DNA of 64,000 nt from Siphonodentalium dalli (GCA_032622095.1 CP136068.1:138143989-138207988); one strand, 5' to 3'. Counted from the first letter of the stretch, positions 21,112-33,349 are shown. The notes: generated by a model from the letters alone, not told the origin. A program made the numbers and translations.

Positions 21112-24100
21112 TAGTGCAGCGGCCAAACGCCAAAAGTGGTCGGGTACCCCTACCCACGGCAGAACAAGTTGAAACCAATTTTTTTTAAAGGAAAAATATA
21201 TACTTTGGACGAAAATGATAGTGAAAAATAAAGGAATTGGTGGTGGCTATTGTCAAATCGAATATGAACGATACCCACCAGTGACTTTTTCCAAAAATTA
21301 ACGATTTTGATAAAGCGATCCCTGCGGCTATGTCCTAAATTATTTGCCTACATTAATGATATTAAAATTACTACATCATCCCATATATCTATCTGATATG
21401 CAAAACATGTTGGTTAATTTAGATTTTCTTGCCATTTGGAGCCGAAACATTTATATTTTGCTGAAAAAAACGCTCTTTTTCAGAAAAATATTATTTTTGA
21501 AACATTATCATTCAAACAAATATTGTAATAATGCCGCAATATTTAATCCATATGGTAGAATAGTTATCTGATAACCATATGAAGTTTGCAAGATACTTGG
21601 TTTGAGCTACCCCACCCCCAAACACGTTTTTGGTTGAAAAAATACATATTTTTGATAACCACTTTACAAGCATTTTCTAATTGATCTTAATGGACTCAAT
21701 ATGAATCTTGTACTGACAGTTTTGTTCAGGGATACCTTTTAATTGATTACATATGTGTTCAGGCTTCCAGACCCCCAGTTACAACAATAACATATTTTAT
21801 TGATAACGGGTAATTCTGCATGTATTAACATCGATTTTATATACTATAATATTTGTTATAAACAACACATGACCAACTGTATAATTCATATGGCTCAGAA
21901 GTTATCTGAACATAACAAGTAGAAAGAATTTGACAGAAATTGTGAACGGTTTGCCACATATTGAATTTAGGTACGATCCCCCGAACGCGTTTTGGTGGAA
22001 AAAATACATATTTATGATAACGACAACACAAACTTTTCTAAATGGTTCTAATGGCATCAAATCATGATTCATGTGATGAAAACCTGACCCGTAGACATCA
22101 CGAGTGTGGTTAAATATGTCCTCATGCTTCCAAACCGCCAGTTACAACAACAACAACAACAACAACAACACATGTTATTTATAACATGCATGCAATTTTA
22201 TAGAAACAATTAATATTGTATTTTATATCTCATAAACTAGTCTGCCCAAGGTGGCAAGCGTTAATTCAATATGTTCTATGTTTTGAGGCCCCATAAACTA
22301 TTAGAAGTCTTGAACACACCACGAACTGAAGGAATATGGTCTTAATATTAACTGAGGGTGTGTACAAAGGATAGTTATATAACGAAAGACACAATGTTTA
22401 TGGATGGGTTGGTTCCCGAAATAGTGTGGCACTTTACAAATCGCCGCTGCGTGGCAAATATGAAAGGAGAATTTTCTATTTTTCGAGAATACACTATCTG
22501 ATTTAAAGTCTTGAACACAATACGAACTGAAGCTATATGCTCTCGATAGATATTAACAGAGAGTGTGACTGAAAGGTAGTGCTATCAGAGAATACATAAT
22601 TTGTATGGATGCTTGTGCCTGTGTCGCTTTACGCAAAGCGGCTGATAAATAAGAAAGACGAATTAGCTGTATGAGGACCCCCCTTATACACAACTGAAGA
22701 CTTGAAGTGTTTAGTTGAACAAACCACGAACTGAAAGGATTGCTCTAAATATTGACTGAGGATGCGGGCAAAGGGTAGTAATATCAGGACATACACAATG
22801 TTTATGGATGGGTTGATTCCAGAAAGCCTTTGGCACTTTACAAAAATCGGATGACAAACTCCAAAGGCGAATATTTGTTGTTTTGTGGGACCCCTTTATA
22901 AGCCCATTTAAACTCTTGAACACACCATTGGCCGACTACATATGTTCTTATTATTAACTGACAGTGTGAACGAATGGCAGTGCTATCGGAGAATATACAA
23001 TTTATATGGGTAGTTTGGTTCCCCAAATCCTAGAGTACTTTACAAAAGGCGGCTGGCAAATACAAAAGTTGAATTTTCTTTGAGCACCCTACCCCATTTA
23101 AAGTCTTAAACGCACCACGAATTGAATGGATATGCTCTCAATATTAACTGAGGGTGTGGACAAATGGTAGGTAATTCAGGAAATACACATCTTTAATGGG
23201 TGGGTTGGTTTCGAATGTTTGGGAGACTTTACCAAAAGTGGCTAGCAAACGAGAAAGGCGAATTCTCACATGTTTTGGTACCCACAACCCATTTGAACTC
23301 TTGATCACACACTGAACTGAAGCTATATTTATGTTCTCAAAATTAAATGAGCGTGTGAACAAAAGGTATTGCTATCGTGGATTATATTCTAGTTTGTATG
23401 GGTGGTTTGGTTCCCATAATCCCGGGGCACTTTACAAAAGACGGCTGGCAAATACGAAATGTGAATTTTCTTTGTTTTGAGGCCACACTACCCCAGTTGA
23501 AGTCTTGGACACACCATGAACTGAAAGGATTTGCTCCCAATATTAACTGAGTTTGTAGAGAAATGGACGCTATATCAACGAATTCACATCTCTTATGGAT
23601 GGGTTTGTTCTTGAATGTCTGGGATCACTTTACAAAAAGCGGTTGGCAAATGAGACAGGCGAATACTCACTGTTTTGGGGGACCCCTTAACCCATTTAAT
23701 ATCTTGAACACAGCATGAACTGAAGTTATATGCTCTCACAGAATTATCAACTGATATGGGTGGTTTGGTTCCTCCGAAATCCTTGGGCACTTTACAAAAA
23801 GCGGCTGGCAAACACGAAAGGCGAATTTGCTATGTTTTGAGGACCACACTATCCCACTTGAAGTCTTAAACAAATAATATGCTCTCAATGTTAACTGAGG
23901 GTGTGGACAAATGGTAGTATTATCCGGAAATACGAATCTGTTATGGATGAGATGGTTCCCGAAAGCCTATGGCACTTTACAACAAGGGGCCGGTAAACGA
24001 AAAGGGCTAATTTTCACTGACTTAGGCCTTAGGGGACTGTAATCCCTATTTGAAGACTTGAACACACCACTATCTGAAAGCGTATGCTATCAATATCACC

Positions 24101-26321
24101 CGCGATTGTGGCCGAATGGCTGTTATGTCAGAAAAGATGCAACGCTCTCGCGAACCAACCGTTCGCGAGAACACTGTGGCACCTTACACAAAGCAGATGG
24201 CAAACGATAGAGACGAATTTTAAGGGACCCCTGCCCCATTTAAATCATTGAACCCACCACGAACTGAATGGATGTGCTCTGAATGTCAAACGGCGATCTG
24301 GAAAAATGGCTATTATATAAGGAAATACACAATGGTTATAGATGGGTTGGTACCTGACAGTCAGGGACACTTTACAAAAAGCGACTGGAAAATAAATAAT
24401 GCGATGTTCACTGTTTTTATTACCCCTACCTAATTTGAAGACTAAAACACACCATAAACTGGAACGATATCCTCATTTACTGAGTGCATGGACAATGGAG
24501 AGTTGTATAAGGACACAATTTATATAGATGGATTGGGTTAAGAAAGCATGAGCACTTAACGAAAAGTGGCTGGAAATTAAGAAAGGCTCGATTTTGAGGA
24601 CCCCCTACGTTATTTGAAGTCTTGAAAACGCCACATGCTGAAATGATATGATCTCAATATTAACAGAGGGTTTGACCAAAGGTTAATTTTATTAGGATAT
24701 GCACATGTGTTGGTTCCCGAAAGTGTGCACCATGTGCCACTTCACAACAAGCGGGTGGCAAATGTTCACTGTTTTATGTACCCCTACCTTATTTGAAGTC
24801 TTGAGCACATCATGTACTGAAGGGATTATGCTCTCAATATCAACATATGTTGTGGCCGAATGGCTATTCTATCCGACACTATACGATATATAAGGCTGTA
24901 TTGGTATCCGCAGAATGTGACACTTTACAAAAATCGGCTGGCAAATAAACAAAATTACAATTTTAACTATTTATGTGACACGTACGCTATTTTAAGTCAT
25001 GAAAACACCACGAACTCGACGGATATGCTCCCAGTTTTAACCGAGGCTGTGGACATATGATAGTTCTATTAGGAGGTAAACAATTTATATGGGAGAGAGA
25101 GAGAGACTGTATGGGAAAAGTGAGTATGTAATCCATTTGGAGCTGATTGGATACAAGGATATACATATAATTTCGTTGGAGCTGATTAGATACAATGATG
25201 CAGTGATATACAAATACTATTGCTTACGCCATTGATACGTCCGTCGCCGTGAGATGGCAGACGATCTGGTGGGGTAAATGTCGCGCTCAGCAGGGTTTCA
25301 ATGCGTTCCACAAATGACAGCGTTATGGAAATCGCTTCGTTTTCGAGATAAATGTTTGAATCGCGTCAAATATTTTAATATTTTCACGATGACTGAGCTC
25401 CTGTGTTCCACGCAAAAGAGTATTTCTGATAAAATAACATTCGGTATAGCGCATAGAAGTTCAGTCCTAGGACCATAAGTAATGATGTGCTGTTTCTATT
25501 TTGCCACAAATGACAGAGAGGGGACGTTTTAATGTGATTAATCAATAGGTCATAGTTCAAACTACTGCATTTAAATCTTAAGCGAGAATTTTGTACTTGT
25601 GATATGCGACACTTACTTTGGTATTAGTAAATAAACTGTGTTGTTGTAATTTGGGGTCTGGAAGCCCGAGTACGTCTTTGATCACTTAAGCAATGTCACC
25701 GGGCTCAATTTTAAGCAAACGAGTTATGTTGGGTCCCATTATGATCAATTGGGAAATTTGATAAAGTTCTTAACAAAAATATGTAATTTTTCGACCAAAA
25801 TAAAATCCATTATTTTGCAAACCGTTCTAAATTTCTGTTAACTTCTTTCTACATATGCTTGTCAGATAACAGCTACACCATATGGATTACATATTTTGGC
25901 ATTATAGCAATACCCATTTGAATTATGTTTGAAAAATAATATTTTTTTGAAAAAGAGCGATTTTTAAGCACAAAATAAATGTTTCGGCTCCAAATGGCAG
26001 GAAAATCTAATTTAACCAACACTTTTTTCATATCAAGTAGAGGTATGGTATGATATAGTAATTTTAACCCCAACAATATTGGCAAATAAGTTAGGACATA
26101 GCCACATGGCTCGCTTTTCCAAAATCGTTAATTTCTGGAAAAAGTCACTGTTGGGTATCGTTCATCGTCGATTTGACAATAGCCACCACCAATTCCGTTA
26201 TTTTTCACTGTCATTTTCGTCAGCAGTATACATTTCTCCTTTAAAAAAGTTGGTTTCAACTTGTTCGTAGGTAGGGGTATCTCGAAAACTAGAGCTCTTT
26301 GTCAATTTGGCCGCTGCACTA
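21112..26321. mobile_element. 5.2-kb giant foldback element with ~680-bp inverted arms
   Basis: The left end 'tagtgcagcggccaaa' is inverted at the right end 'tttggccgctgcacta'. The arms match over about 21112-21790 and 25640-26321 with moderate divergence; pairs include 'ggtggtggctattgtcaaat' / 'atttgacaatagccaccacc' and 'catttggagccgaaacattt' / 'aaatgtttcggctccaaatg'. Between the arms lie extra arm-like direct repeats (about 21800-22170) and a long ~195-bp tandem array. No transposase-like frame exists. 'tct' borders both ends and could be a 3-bp target duplication, but this is weak. It is organised like foldback or Galileo-type elements; the superfamily is unknown. Confidence 0.8.
22230..25080. 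repeat. ~195-bp tandem array, about 14 diverged units
   Basis: The marker 'cactttacaaaa' recurs about every 160-205 bp from 22430 to 24909. Each unit also has variants of 'cttgaacacaccacgaactg', 'ctctcaatattaactgaggg' and 'atggatgggttggttcccg'. Units differ considerably from each other, so the array is old. All small frames here (minus strand 22711-23811, plus strand 24248-24893) fall within units and are rejected as genes. Confidence 0.9.
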
Positions 26322-26396
26322 TCTCCAATCTTCAATAATAAGCAAGCAATGGAAACAGATTGGCAGAGTGCCTGGTTGGAAAGAGCGTTTCTTGGC

Positions 26397-26832
26397 CAGA
26401 TGTGAAAATTTTATTTCTGAGGGAATTCTTGGGTTAAAATAATATAAGAAATGGAATGACGTGTGATTTTTTATTTTTATATTATTGAAAAAATAACATA
26501 TCTTCTACAGGAAAACACAAACACATTTCAGAATAGAAATTGGGGGGGGGGGGGGGTCTAGCAGCAAGCAAATATCCGCTTTTGTTGAGCCATCTCCTCA
26601 GATGTGAAAATCTTATTTCTGAGGGTATTCTTGGGTTAAAATAATATAAGAAATTGTATGACGTGTGATTTTTCTATTTGTATATGATTGAAAAAATAAC
26701 ATATCTTCTACAGGAAAAGCTAATATAATCAGTGAATTGTTTTTTCTCCAAACACATTTCAGAAAAGAAATTGGGGGGAGAGGATCTAGCAGCAAGCAGA
26801 TATCCGCTTTTGTTGAGCCATCTTCTCAGGTC
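26397..26832. repeat. Two direct ~200-230-bp repeats with poly-G tract
   Basis: 'gatgtgaaaattttatttct' through 'gttgagccatc' occurs at about 26397-26590 and again at 26598-26825. The first copy carries a pure G run (about 26539-26556), whose length differs in the duplicate. Confidence 0.85.
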
Positions 26833-26979
26833 TGTGAACTTATTATCTGAACATTTCCCACCACGGCCACCAATGAATATGACTCATTCTGATTTTGTGG
26901 CATATGTGTTTCTGCCTGTTGTCTGCTTTTGTTACCTGAACACCCCTCCAAATGAATGATATATTGTTCCACTGTATTG

Positions 26980-27600
26980 GTGTTTCCAATTTAAGTGAGC
27001 AACCTAGATATGGAACAAGAACATCGCTAGGGCGTGGCAAAATACGCTCTTTAGCCTTTTTGAATTGTACTACCTCAAAATAAAATAACACTTTCAGCTA
27101 AATTTGAAGAATATCTGATATACCCCTAATTTCAATGCCAAAATGTGGTCAAATTCTAAGTCGAAAAATGGCCGTAACTCATTCGAAATAATTAAACAGA
27201 GCCTATATTACAACTTGACCTGTAGTTTTAGCTGGGAAATACACATACCAGCTTTGGTTCAGATAAAATAATCGAAACTGGAGTTATCGGTTGGAAACCG
27301 AAAATGTTAACAGACGGTCAAAGTCGAAAAAGGGCCGTAACTCATGTAAAAATAATTGGATGGAACCCTTATTCGAACTTTGCCTGTATCTTTAACTGGG
27401 AAATACACATACCAACTTTGGTTCAGATCAAATAATCCAAACTGGAGTTATCGATCGGAAACAAAAAATGTTAAGGGACGGACGGACAGACAGGGTGTTT
27501 CAAGGGTTAGTTCTTGACAAAAAACAGAGAATAACTTTAAGGTATATGGGGCCAAGCGTCACTCGCTGGCAATGATATTGCTTACATGCATATTGTTCAT
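26980..27600. repeat. Dispersed repeat with a 163-bp tandem pair
   Basis: 'aagtcgaaaaatggccgtaa' at 27158 and a near copy at 27321 define a 163-bp direct duplication. It is followed by 'gggacggacggacagacagg' and 'gtgtttcaagggttag'. A diverged single copy lies at 7470-7720. This kind of repeat is common as a decayed dispersed element in lophotrochozoan genomes (recollection, not searched). Confidence 0.7.
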
Positions 27601-27727
27601 ACAGGGCACCAAGGATCTCCACAACTGGCTAATTATTTTGAGTTTTACTTCACACGTTAAACAATATTTTAATCTAGTAGAGGTCTACTCAAGTGGAAAA
27701 GAGAGAGAAAGTGTATCAAAACAACAG

Positions 27728-27858
27728 TAATGCTCTAATAATCGGCTCCTTAAACACAGCAGAATTATGGGTAAAATTTCAAGCCATATTTCAGACTAAA
27801 TCCTTAAAAATTACCCATAATTCTGCTGTGGTTAAGGAGTCGATTATTTAGGACATTA
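27728..27858. mobile_element. 131-bp hairpin MITE flanked by TA
   Basis: Arms 'taatgctctaataatcggct' and the inverse of 'agtcgattatttaggacatta' enclose 'cagcagaattatgggtaa' and its complement. TA dinucleotides at both edges would fit a TA target site. The duplicate is at 48656-48786. Confidence 0.75.
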
Positions 27859-28804
27859 CTCTATATATGGAATGACAGCTTAGCACGTATGATCACTGTC
27901 CAAAGAATGAATACAAAATTGTACATAGTTGGTGCATCTTACATAGTTATATAGGACAGCAAGAAGACATACACAAAACAGTCATACAGATGGAAAGGTA
28001 AGTAAGTATAATGTTTTATTCTCAGCTATTATTCATGGGACATGAGAAAACGTATATACAATTCAGAACTTTCCAGTGGTTTGTTCCGAATATTGGAACT
28101 TACAGTAATTACACTTGAAGTACATATATAAAATATAATATAAGACAATATAAGAAACAAGCATCAGTTACGATCAGTTACGACCCAATATTACATTATC
28201 ATGTCCGGAAAGAAGTAAAGAAAACAGAAACGTTTCAATAGATCTATCTAAAGATTCTAACCAAATGAAATGAATTACATTGTCTAATATCAGGCTGGTA
28301 AGACGAATAAAACGCTGAATTGTTGTTTGACACATCTTACATTTTAGTAGCTTAGGGCCGATACTTTCAATCAGTGACATGTTTTTCAAGTTCAAAATGT
28401 TTTACATCATCCCGAATAAATAATACAGATAGTATAGTACAAAGAATTAATACAAAACCATAAATAGTGCACCTTATATAGTTATATAGGACAGCAAGCA
28501 GACATACACAAAACAGTCATACAGATGGAAAAGTAAGTAAGTAATCAGAAGTAATGCTTTATTCTCAGCCATTATTCATGGGACACGAGAAAACGTATAT
28601 ACACTTTATGCAGAGGAGAACTTTCCAATGGTTTGTTCCGAATATTGGAACTTACAGTAATTACAAGTACATATATAACATACAATGGAAACAAGCATCA
28701 GTTACGATACAATATTACATTATCATGTCCGGAATAGAAGTAAAGAAAACAGAAACGTTTCAATAGATCTATCTAAAGATTCTAACCAAATGAAATGAAT
28801 TACA

Positions 28805-28958
28805 CCCACTTCATTCTCTATAGTAAATTGCCGTTGAGTTTATCAAAGCTAATGTAATTATATCGGATAATTACATTAGGTCGAGATTTTATCAGTGCAA
28901 CAAAAACGACCCAAACGTACTTGAGTATAATTACATTAGGAAACCGAGATTATTCCTT
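28805..28958. mobile_element. 154-bp insertion with 11-bp target duplication
   Basis: The insertion is flanked by 'aatgaattaca' (28794-28804 and 28959-28969). The neighbouring unit shows the uninterrupted site near 28270. It has no terminal inverted repeats, but contains an internal inverted pair around 'taatgtaattat'. The long duplication without TIRs suits a retroposed (SINE-like) sequence; its class is unresolved. The copy is at 49733-49886. Confidence 0.7.
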
Positions 28959-29220
28959 AATGAATTACATTGTCTAATATCAGGCTGGTAAGACGAATAA
29001 AACGCTGAATTGTTATTTGACACATCTTACATTTTAGTCGCTTAGGGCCGATACTTTCAATGAGTGACATGTTTTTCAAGTTCAAAATGTTTTACATCAT
29101 CCAGAATGCCTAATATACCCAAACAAAATAATACAGATAGTAAAGTACAAAGAATGAATACAAAACAATAAACAGTGCACTTTACATAGTTATATAGGAC
29201 AGCAAGCAGACATACACAAA

Positions 29221-29363
29221 CTTGCCTTACTATTGATGCCTGGGCGGCGACGGGAAGACGGCCATTTAGGTCACGCCATCGCCCGGATTTTGTATGTACA
29301 TCGCACTATATTTTTATGTTTGTCCAGTATATATCCATTATCCAATAAACATAAACATAAACA
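29221..29363 (+). mobile_element. ~143-bp retroposon-like insertion with A-rich repetitive tail
   Basis: It interrupts the ~530-bp unit between 'catacacaaa' and 'acagtcatacag'. It begins 'cttgccttactattgatgcc', is moderately GC-rich, and ends in tandem 'ataaac' repeats after a polyadenylation-like 'aataaa'. This looks like the 3' end of a non-LTR element or SINE. The copy at 50149-50297 has one more tail repeat. Confidence 0.6.
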
Positions 29364-29528
29364 AACAGTCATACAGATGGAAAAGTGAGTAAGTAATCAG
29401 AAGTAATGCTTTATTCTCAGCCATTATTCATGGGACACGAGAAAACGTATATACACTATATGCAGAGGAGAACTTTCCAATGGTTTGTTCCGAATATTGG
29501 AACTTGCAGTAATTACAAGTACATATAT

Positions 29529-29977
29529 GACCCGCCATATCAAATCCAGTCGTAAGTCGGGATTTGTTTACCCTGTGCCAATGCATTCTCTTATATATGC
29601 GAGTCGACCATAGGTCGCCTCGCATATATAAGAGAATGCATTGGCCTAACAATTTTTTATCATTTGTTTTAAATAAATGTTTCTTAAAATTTTTAGGACA
29701 TAAAATAAAAAACATCCATTACCCTGCAGGGAGCCCCACACATATATAGAAGCATATAGAAGAGTGTCGTCTGCTCATGTTTGTCTGGGGCTCTGTATGG
29801 ATGAAATTATAAAATTGATAAAGAATACAAGAAAAAATTATTAAAATTGTAAAAAATTGTTAGGCCAATGCATTCTCTTATATATGCGAGGCGACCATAG
29901 ACTCGCATATATAAGAGAATGCATTGGCACAGGGTAAAACAAATCCCGACTTACGACTGGATTTGATATGGCGGGTC
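29529..29977. mobile_element. 449-bp double-palindrome foldback with 8-bp target duplication
   Basis: The ends 'gacccgccatatcaaatcca' and its inverse are flanked by the perfect 8-bp repeat 'acatatat' (29521-29528 and 29978-29985). Each ~125-bp arm is itself a hairpin, so 'ccaatgcattctcttatata' occurs four times, twice in each orientation. The middle is AT-rich with no coding capacity. An 8-bp duplication fits hAT or Merlin mobilisation. The copy is at 50463-50911. Confidence 0.88.
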
Positions 29978-30248
29978 ACATATATATATAACATACAATG
30001 GAAACAAGCATCAGTTACGACCCAATATTACATTATCTGTCCGGAATCTGTCTGAAGATTCTAGCGAACAAAAGAACGAAAAGAATTTAATTCAACAATT
30101 ATAACATCAGGCTGGTAAGACGAAGAAAATTCTGAAAAGATGTTTGACATAAATTATCTTACCATTTAATCCGGTAGGAATTATAGATCAAATGACCATG
30201 TTAACACTCCCCTGTCAATATTCATATATTTTTATTTAACTGAAATAT

Positions 30249-32286
30249 CACACTGGAGATCCGTGAACTCGATTACCGGTTAAGCGAACTAAGCACAACG
30301 GTCATTTGTTTACATGTTCACGTCGAAGCTGCTCCACAAAATCGGTGAGTATTAAACAAAACAATGCTTTTCGTCCATATCAGATTAATTTATAAGGTGC
30401 GAGAATGAACCATCTACGGGAAGAAGTAATCCGTTGCCGAAATAATGTCTTATTCATGTAACAAAAGAGATTTGTATGCCTTATTTCTAGAATAATTGTC
30501 ATGTTTACGATTTAAATCGTTTGGTGAGACCCTGTCGGTCGCTCTTTGAATGTATGTTATTTGTCTCCAAATAGGCTAGCATCTCAGCATAATTAGCTGT
30601 TGAACCCAGCTCTTAGAACAAGCTGAAAGGCACGTATAAGGTATGCATTTTGAAATCGAGTATTATTTCTGCAAGAACTCGCACAACGGTTACGAGAACC
30701 ACGCGCATATGTTAAGGAAACATGTTTAGCGCCACGCACACCGGTCAGAAATATTATTAAAAAATATTAGCTCCTCCATAAAATGGTCGACATGGAGTAT
30801 CCCTGTGAGTTTTCAGTAACATAATGTATACAGTAATTATATTATGGCGAAGTAATACACACATAGTGCCACAAATGCGCACGTGTGTCCGCGTATAACA
30901 TATACAAGAACTAGGACCGTACTTCTTTGTCCACATATAATAGTATTTTCTTCACAAATATGATATTATTTCAGATGAAAGTCTGAGTGTCGTATAGAAT
31001 CACCTAGAGATTTAACACTGTATACGATTCTATCATTGGTCTCATTCAGCAACATGTTTATGCTAAAGGAAGTATGCAGGATAGTGCTTCAATATATCGC
31101 AAGTCGCTTTTGTCTGTTCATTTGGGAAATGCAACTATGTGCATAATAACGTTATCTTCTTGTCCATGCGCTTGTAACCCTTCGCTGATAGATAGATGGA
31201 TGCCGAACCATACAGATGCAGTTATAGTCCGACGAATTTCGATAACTTACAATCAACAATCGACCACACGTGTGTTGAACATCCGAACACAGCGGTGTGT
31301 TACTTGCAGTACCGTTTAGAGGACAACACTGGAAGGATTGGCTATTTGGAAAGGAAACATCCAGCACTGATTCCAAGAGTATTAAAAGAACAGAAAAAGC
31401 GTTTGGTTGTTAATGGAGATAACTGGTTAGTTTTTGTTAACTGCGAAAGCTCAAAACGTCGGAAGATTGATCATCCACATTTAAATTTAGATCTGTCCAG
31501 TAAAGACAACGACGATGAGACTGACGACAGAGAGGCTGACAATATTTCAACAACAAAATGCATATATTTGGAAATTAGACAATGTATGCGAACGCCTGAA
31601 CGATTCAAATTCAAATTCAAATTAAATCATGACAACATTGTTCTAAAACAGAAATTGCATTGTTTATAACAACAATAGGCGGTTGGTTGCGCACTAAAAT
31701 ACATGCAATATGTTATAGATGGTGTTTCAACTAACATAGACCATTTAGCCATCACATTTCGTCAGCATGATTTACCTTGCAGCATAGAACATCGGTGGCT
31801 TAACCGATGCGCGTGGTATCGATAACCGTTGTGCGTGGTTTAAACCATTTTTGAGTAACCGTTGTGCGAGTTCATTCCGAGCTTCAACGCTCGAGTTGAT
31901 TATGTCGGTTTTCGTCGGTGACCCACTTTCACGCGAAACGCTGGGCATGTGAATATCGTGGTGGATGTTTGTGCTGTCAGATATGGGTGCCAGTTTTTAT
32001 CTAGGTCAACAGGCAACTGTGTGAAGATCCATTGAACCAGACAGTTTACACGAGTCGGGGGGATATTTTTCATTTATCAGCCCATATACAAACAAATTTG
32101 ATTAAACACTGGTGTTTTAACGATCATGTCATAGAACCATTATCTATATAAACAATGAACTCAGAAAATATTTGAATTATGGCACATTACATGGGTATAT
32201 ATCATAAAGATTACACTTACCGTATGTCACGCTTAACCGTTGTTCGAGTTCTTAACCGGTAATCGAGTTCACGGATCTCCAGTGTG
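30249..32286. mobile_element. 2,038-bp TIR DNA transposon, copy in unit 1
   Basis: Both ends carry the same 36-bp inverted repeat starting 'cacactggagatccgtgaac'. The flanking 5-bp duplication is 'aatat' (30244-30248, 32287-32291). Several subterminal copies of an 'aaccgttgtgcgagtt'-type motif occur in both orientations near 30670, 31805, 31855 and 32230, a layout seen for transposase-binding sites. The only notable frame is the 157-aa protein. No DDE catalytic domain is visible, so it is probably non-autonomous. The superfamily is undetermined; a 5-bp duplication with CACACTGG ends does not fit a family I can name with confidence. Confidence 0.85.
31196..31669 (+). CDS. 157-aa transposon-encoded protein with degenerate C2H2 finger
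   Basis: ATG at 31196, TAA at 31669, inside the 2,038-bp TIR element. Residues 6-29 follow the C2H2 finger spacing: Cys8, x2, Ser11 where the second Cys should be, Phe15, His24, x4, His29. A basic patch KRRK (87-90) may be a nuclear signal, followed by a strongly acidic run (about 99-115) and a basic C-terminus with a repeated KFKF motif. I do not recognise a transposase domain. It may be a DNA-binding accessory protein or the N-terminal remnant of a longer transposase, with function inferred only from location. A splice-joined upstream exon is possible, since another frame is open from 31074. Confidence 0.5.
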   Translation: MDAEPYRCSYSPTNFDNLQSTIDHTCVEHPNTAVCYLQYRLEDNTGRIGYLERKHPALIPRVLKEQKKRLVVNGDNWLVFVNCESSKRRKIDHPHLNLDLSSKDNDDETDDREADNISTTKCIYLEIRQCMRTPERFKFKFKLNHDNIVLKQKLHCL

Positions 32287-33217
32287 AATATGCACCCTCG
32301 GGGAAATTGCTGTAGCATTAAATTTTCACCTCGGATCCTTGGGGACTTTCAGTATGCTGTTCTAAACATATTCGCCTACAAATTCTGATAAAAATCTTTT
32401 CAGTGGTATTTTTTTCCTTAGTTCACAACCCGATTTTGATAAAGTTTGAACGTTTTTTGAGCTTCATCGTTTCAGAAGAATTCAATAAACCATAAAAAAG
32501 ACACTCTAGATGGATTTTTCCAGATCGATTTGTCAATACATGTATATTTCATCCGGTATTCACGTAACTTTGGACAGAATATTACAAAAATTATATTCAT
32601 AGCACATGGTGGCGCCCATACCTGACCGGGGCCAATCATGAATTGTTGACATCCCTTTGGGCTTATATTTCGCCCACTTCATAGTTTCAATGCCTAATCT
32701 ATGATTTGATGTCCGAATTATCTGAACGAGGTAATTGAATTGAAAGTTAATTCAACATAAAAATGACTGTGATGGAAATTTTTTCAAGTTACGTAGAATT
32801 CTTCTGGTGAAGATTGAGACACTTCGCTATTCCACTGAAGGAAAACATTGTCAAGTAGTTCTTTTGTGCATACACAGAAGTTTAGAATTCGTAACTGGTA
32901 AATGTGTTTTCCAGTTGTCTTCACAAAAGTGTCTTCCATTCAATGAAGTTATCGTAATATTTTGACATCGCCCTTCATATAGCTAAAATTAGCTTGTACA
33001 ACTTTAAGGGATGATTACTTTTTTTTATCTTTAGGCGCCTCCAAAATGAGGTCATTAATATGTCAATTTCAACACGCAATGAACATCTTCATAGCTCACA
33101 ATAAACAATAAAATTTGGAGTACTCATTTTCATGTTCGTTAGACGCTTACATAATTTGAGATGGACAGCCTCGTTGTCGCGTGTAGTCTCAAAACCCCAT
33201 GATTCACATAAGGATTA

Positions 33218-33349
33218 ACTGTCATGTGGACTGTTTTTATGGAGATGTAACCGTGAGGTAAGTGGTTATAACTTGTGTAAAACCCGAACATACAAGTTAT
33301 GACCACTTACCTCACGGTTACATCGCCATAAAACAGTCCACATGACAGT
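33218..33349. mobile_element. 132-bp Tourist-like MITE, unit 1
   Basis: A near-perfect hairpin with ends 'actgtcatgtggactgtttt' and its inverse is flanked by 'tta' on both sides (33215-33217, 33350-33352). A 3-bp TTA duplication matches PIF/Harbinger (Tourist) MITEs. The loop side is 8 bp shorter than in the copy at 54151-54290. It is absent from block A. Confidence 0.8.

Larger units (their letters stand above)
27890..30170. repeat. Three units of a ~530-bp tandem family, with insertions
   Basis: Each unit carries 'gacagcaagcagacatacac', 'atgctttattctcagcc', 'ccgaatattggaacttacag' and 'ctaatatcaggctggtaaga' in order. Unit 1 is about 27890-28430. Unit 2 (28430-29160) is interrupted at 28805-28958. 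Unit 3 (29160-30170) is interrupted at 29221-29363 and 29529-29977. Because the units are tandem, each insertion has an empty site beside it. Confidence 0.9.

Noticed and set aside
22711-25060. Small conserved frames duplicated at 43638-45820
   Set aside because: They fall within single units of the ~195-bp array, and conservation only reflects the recent segmental duplication.
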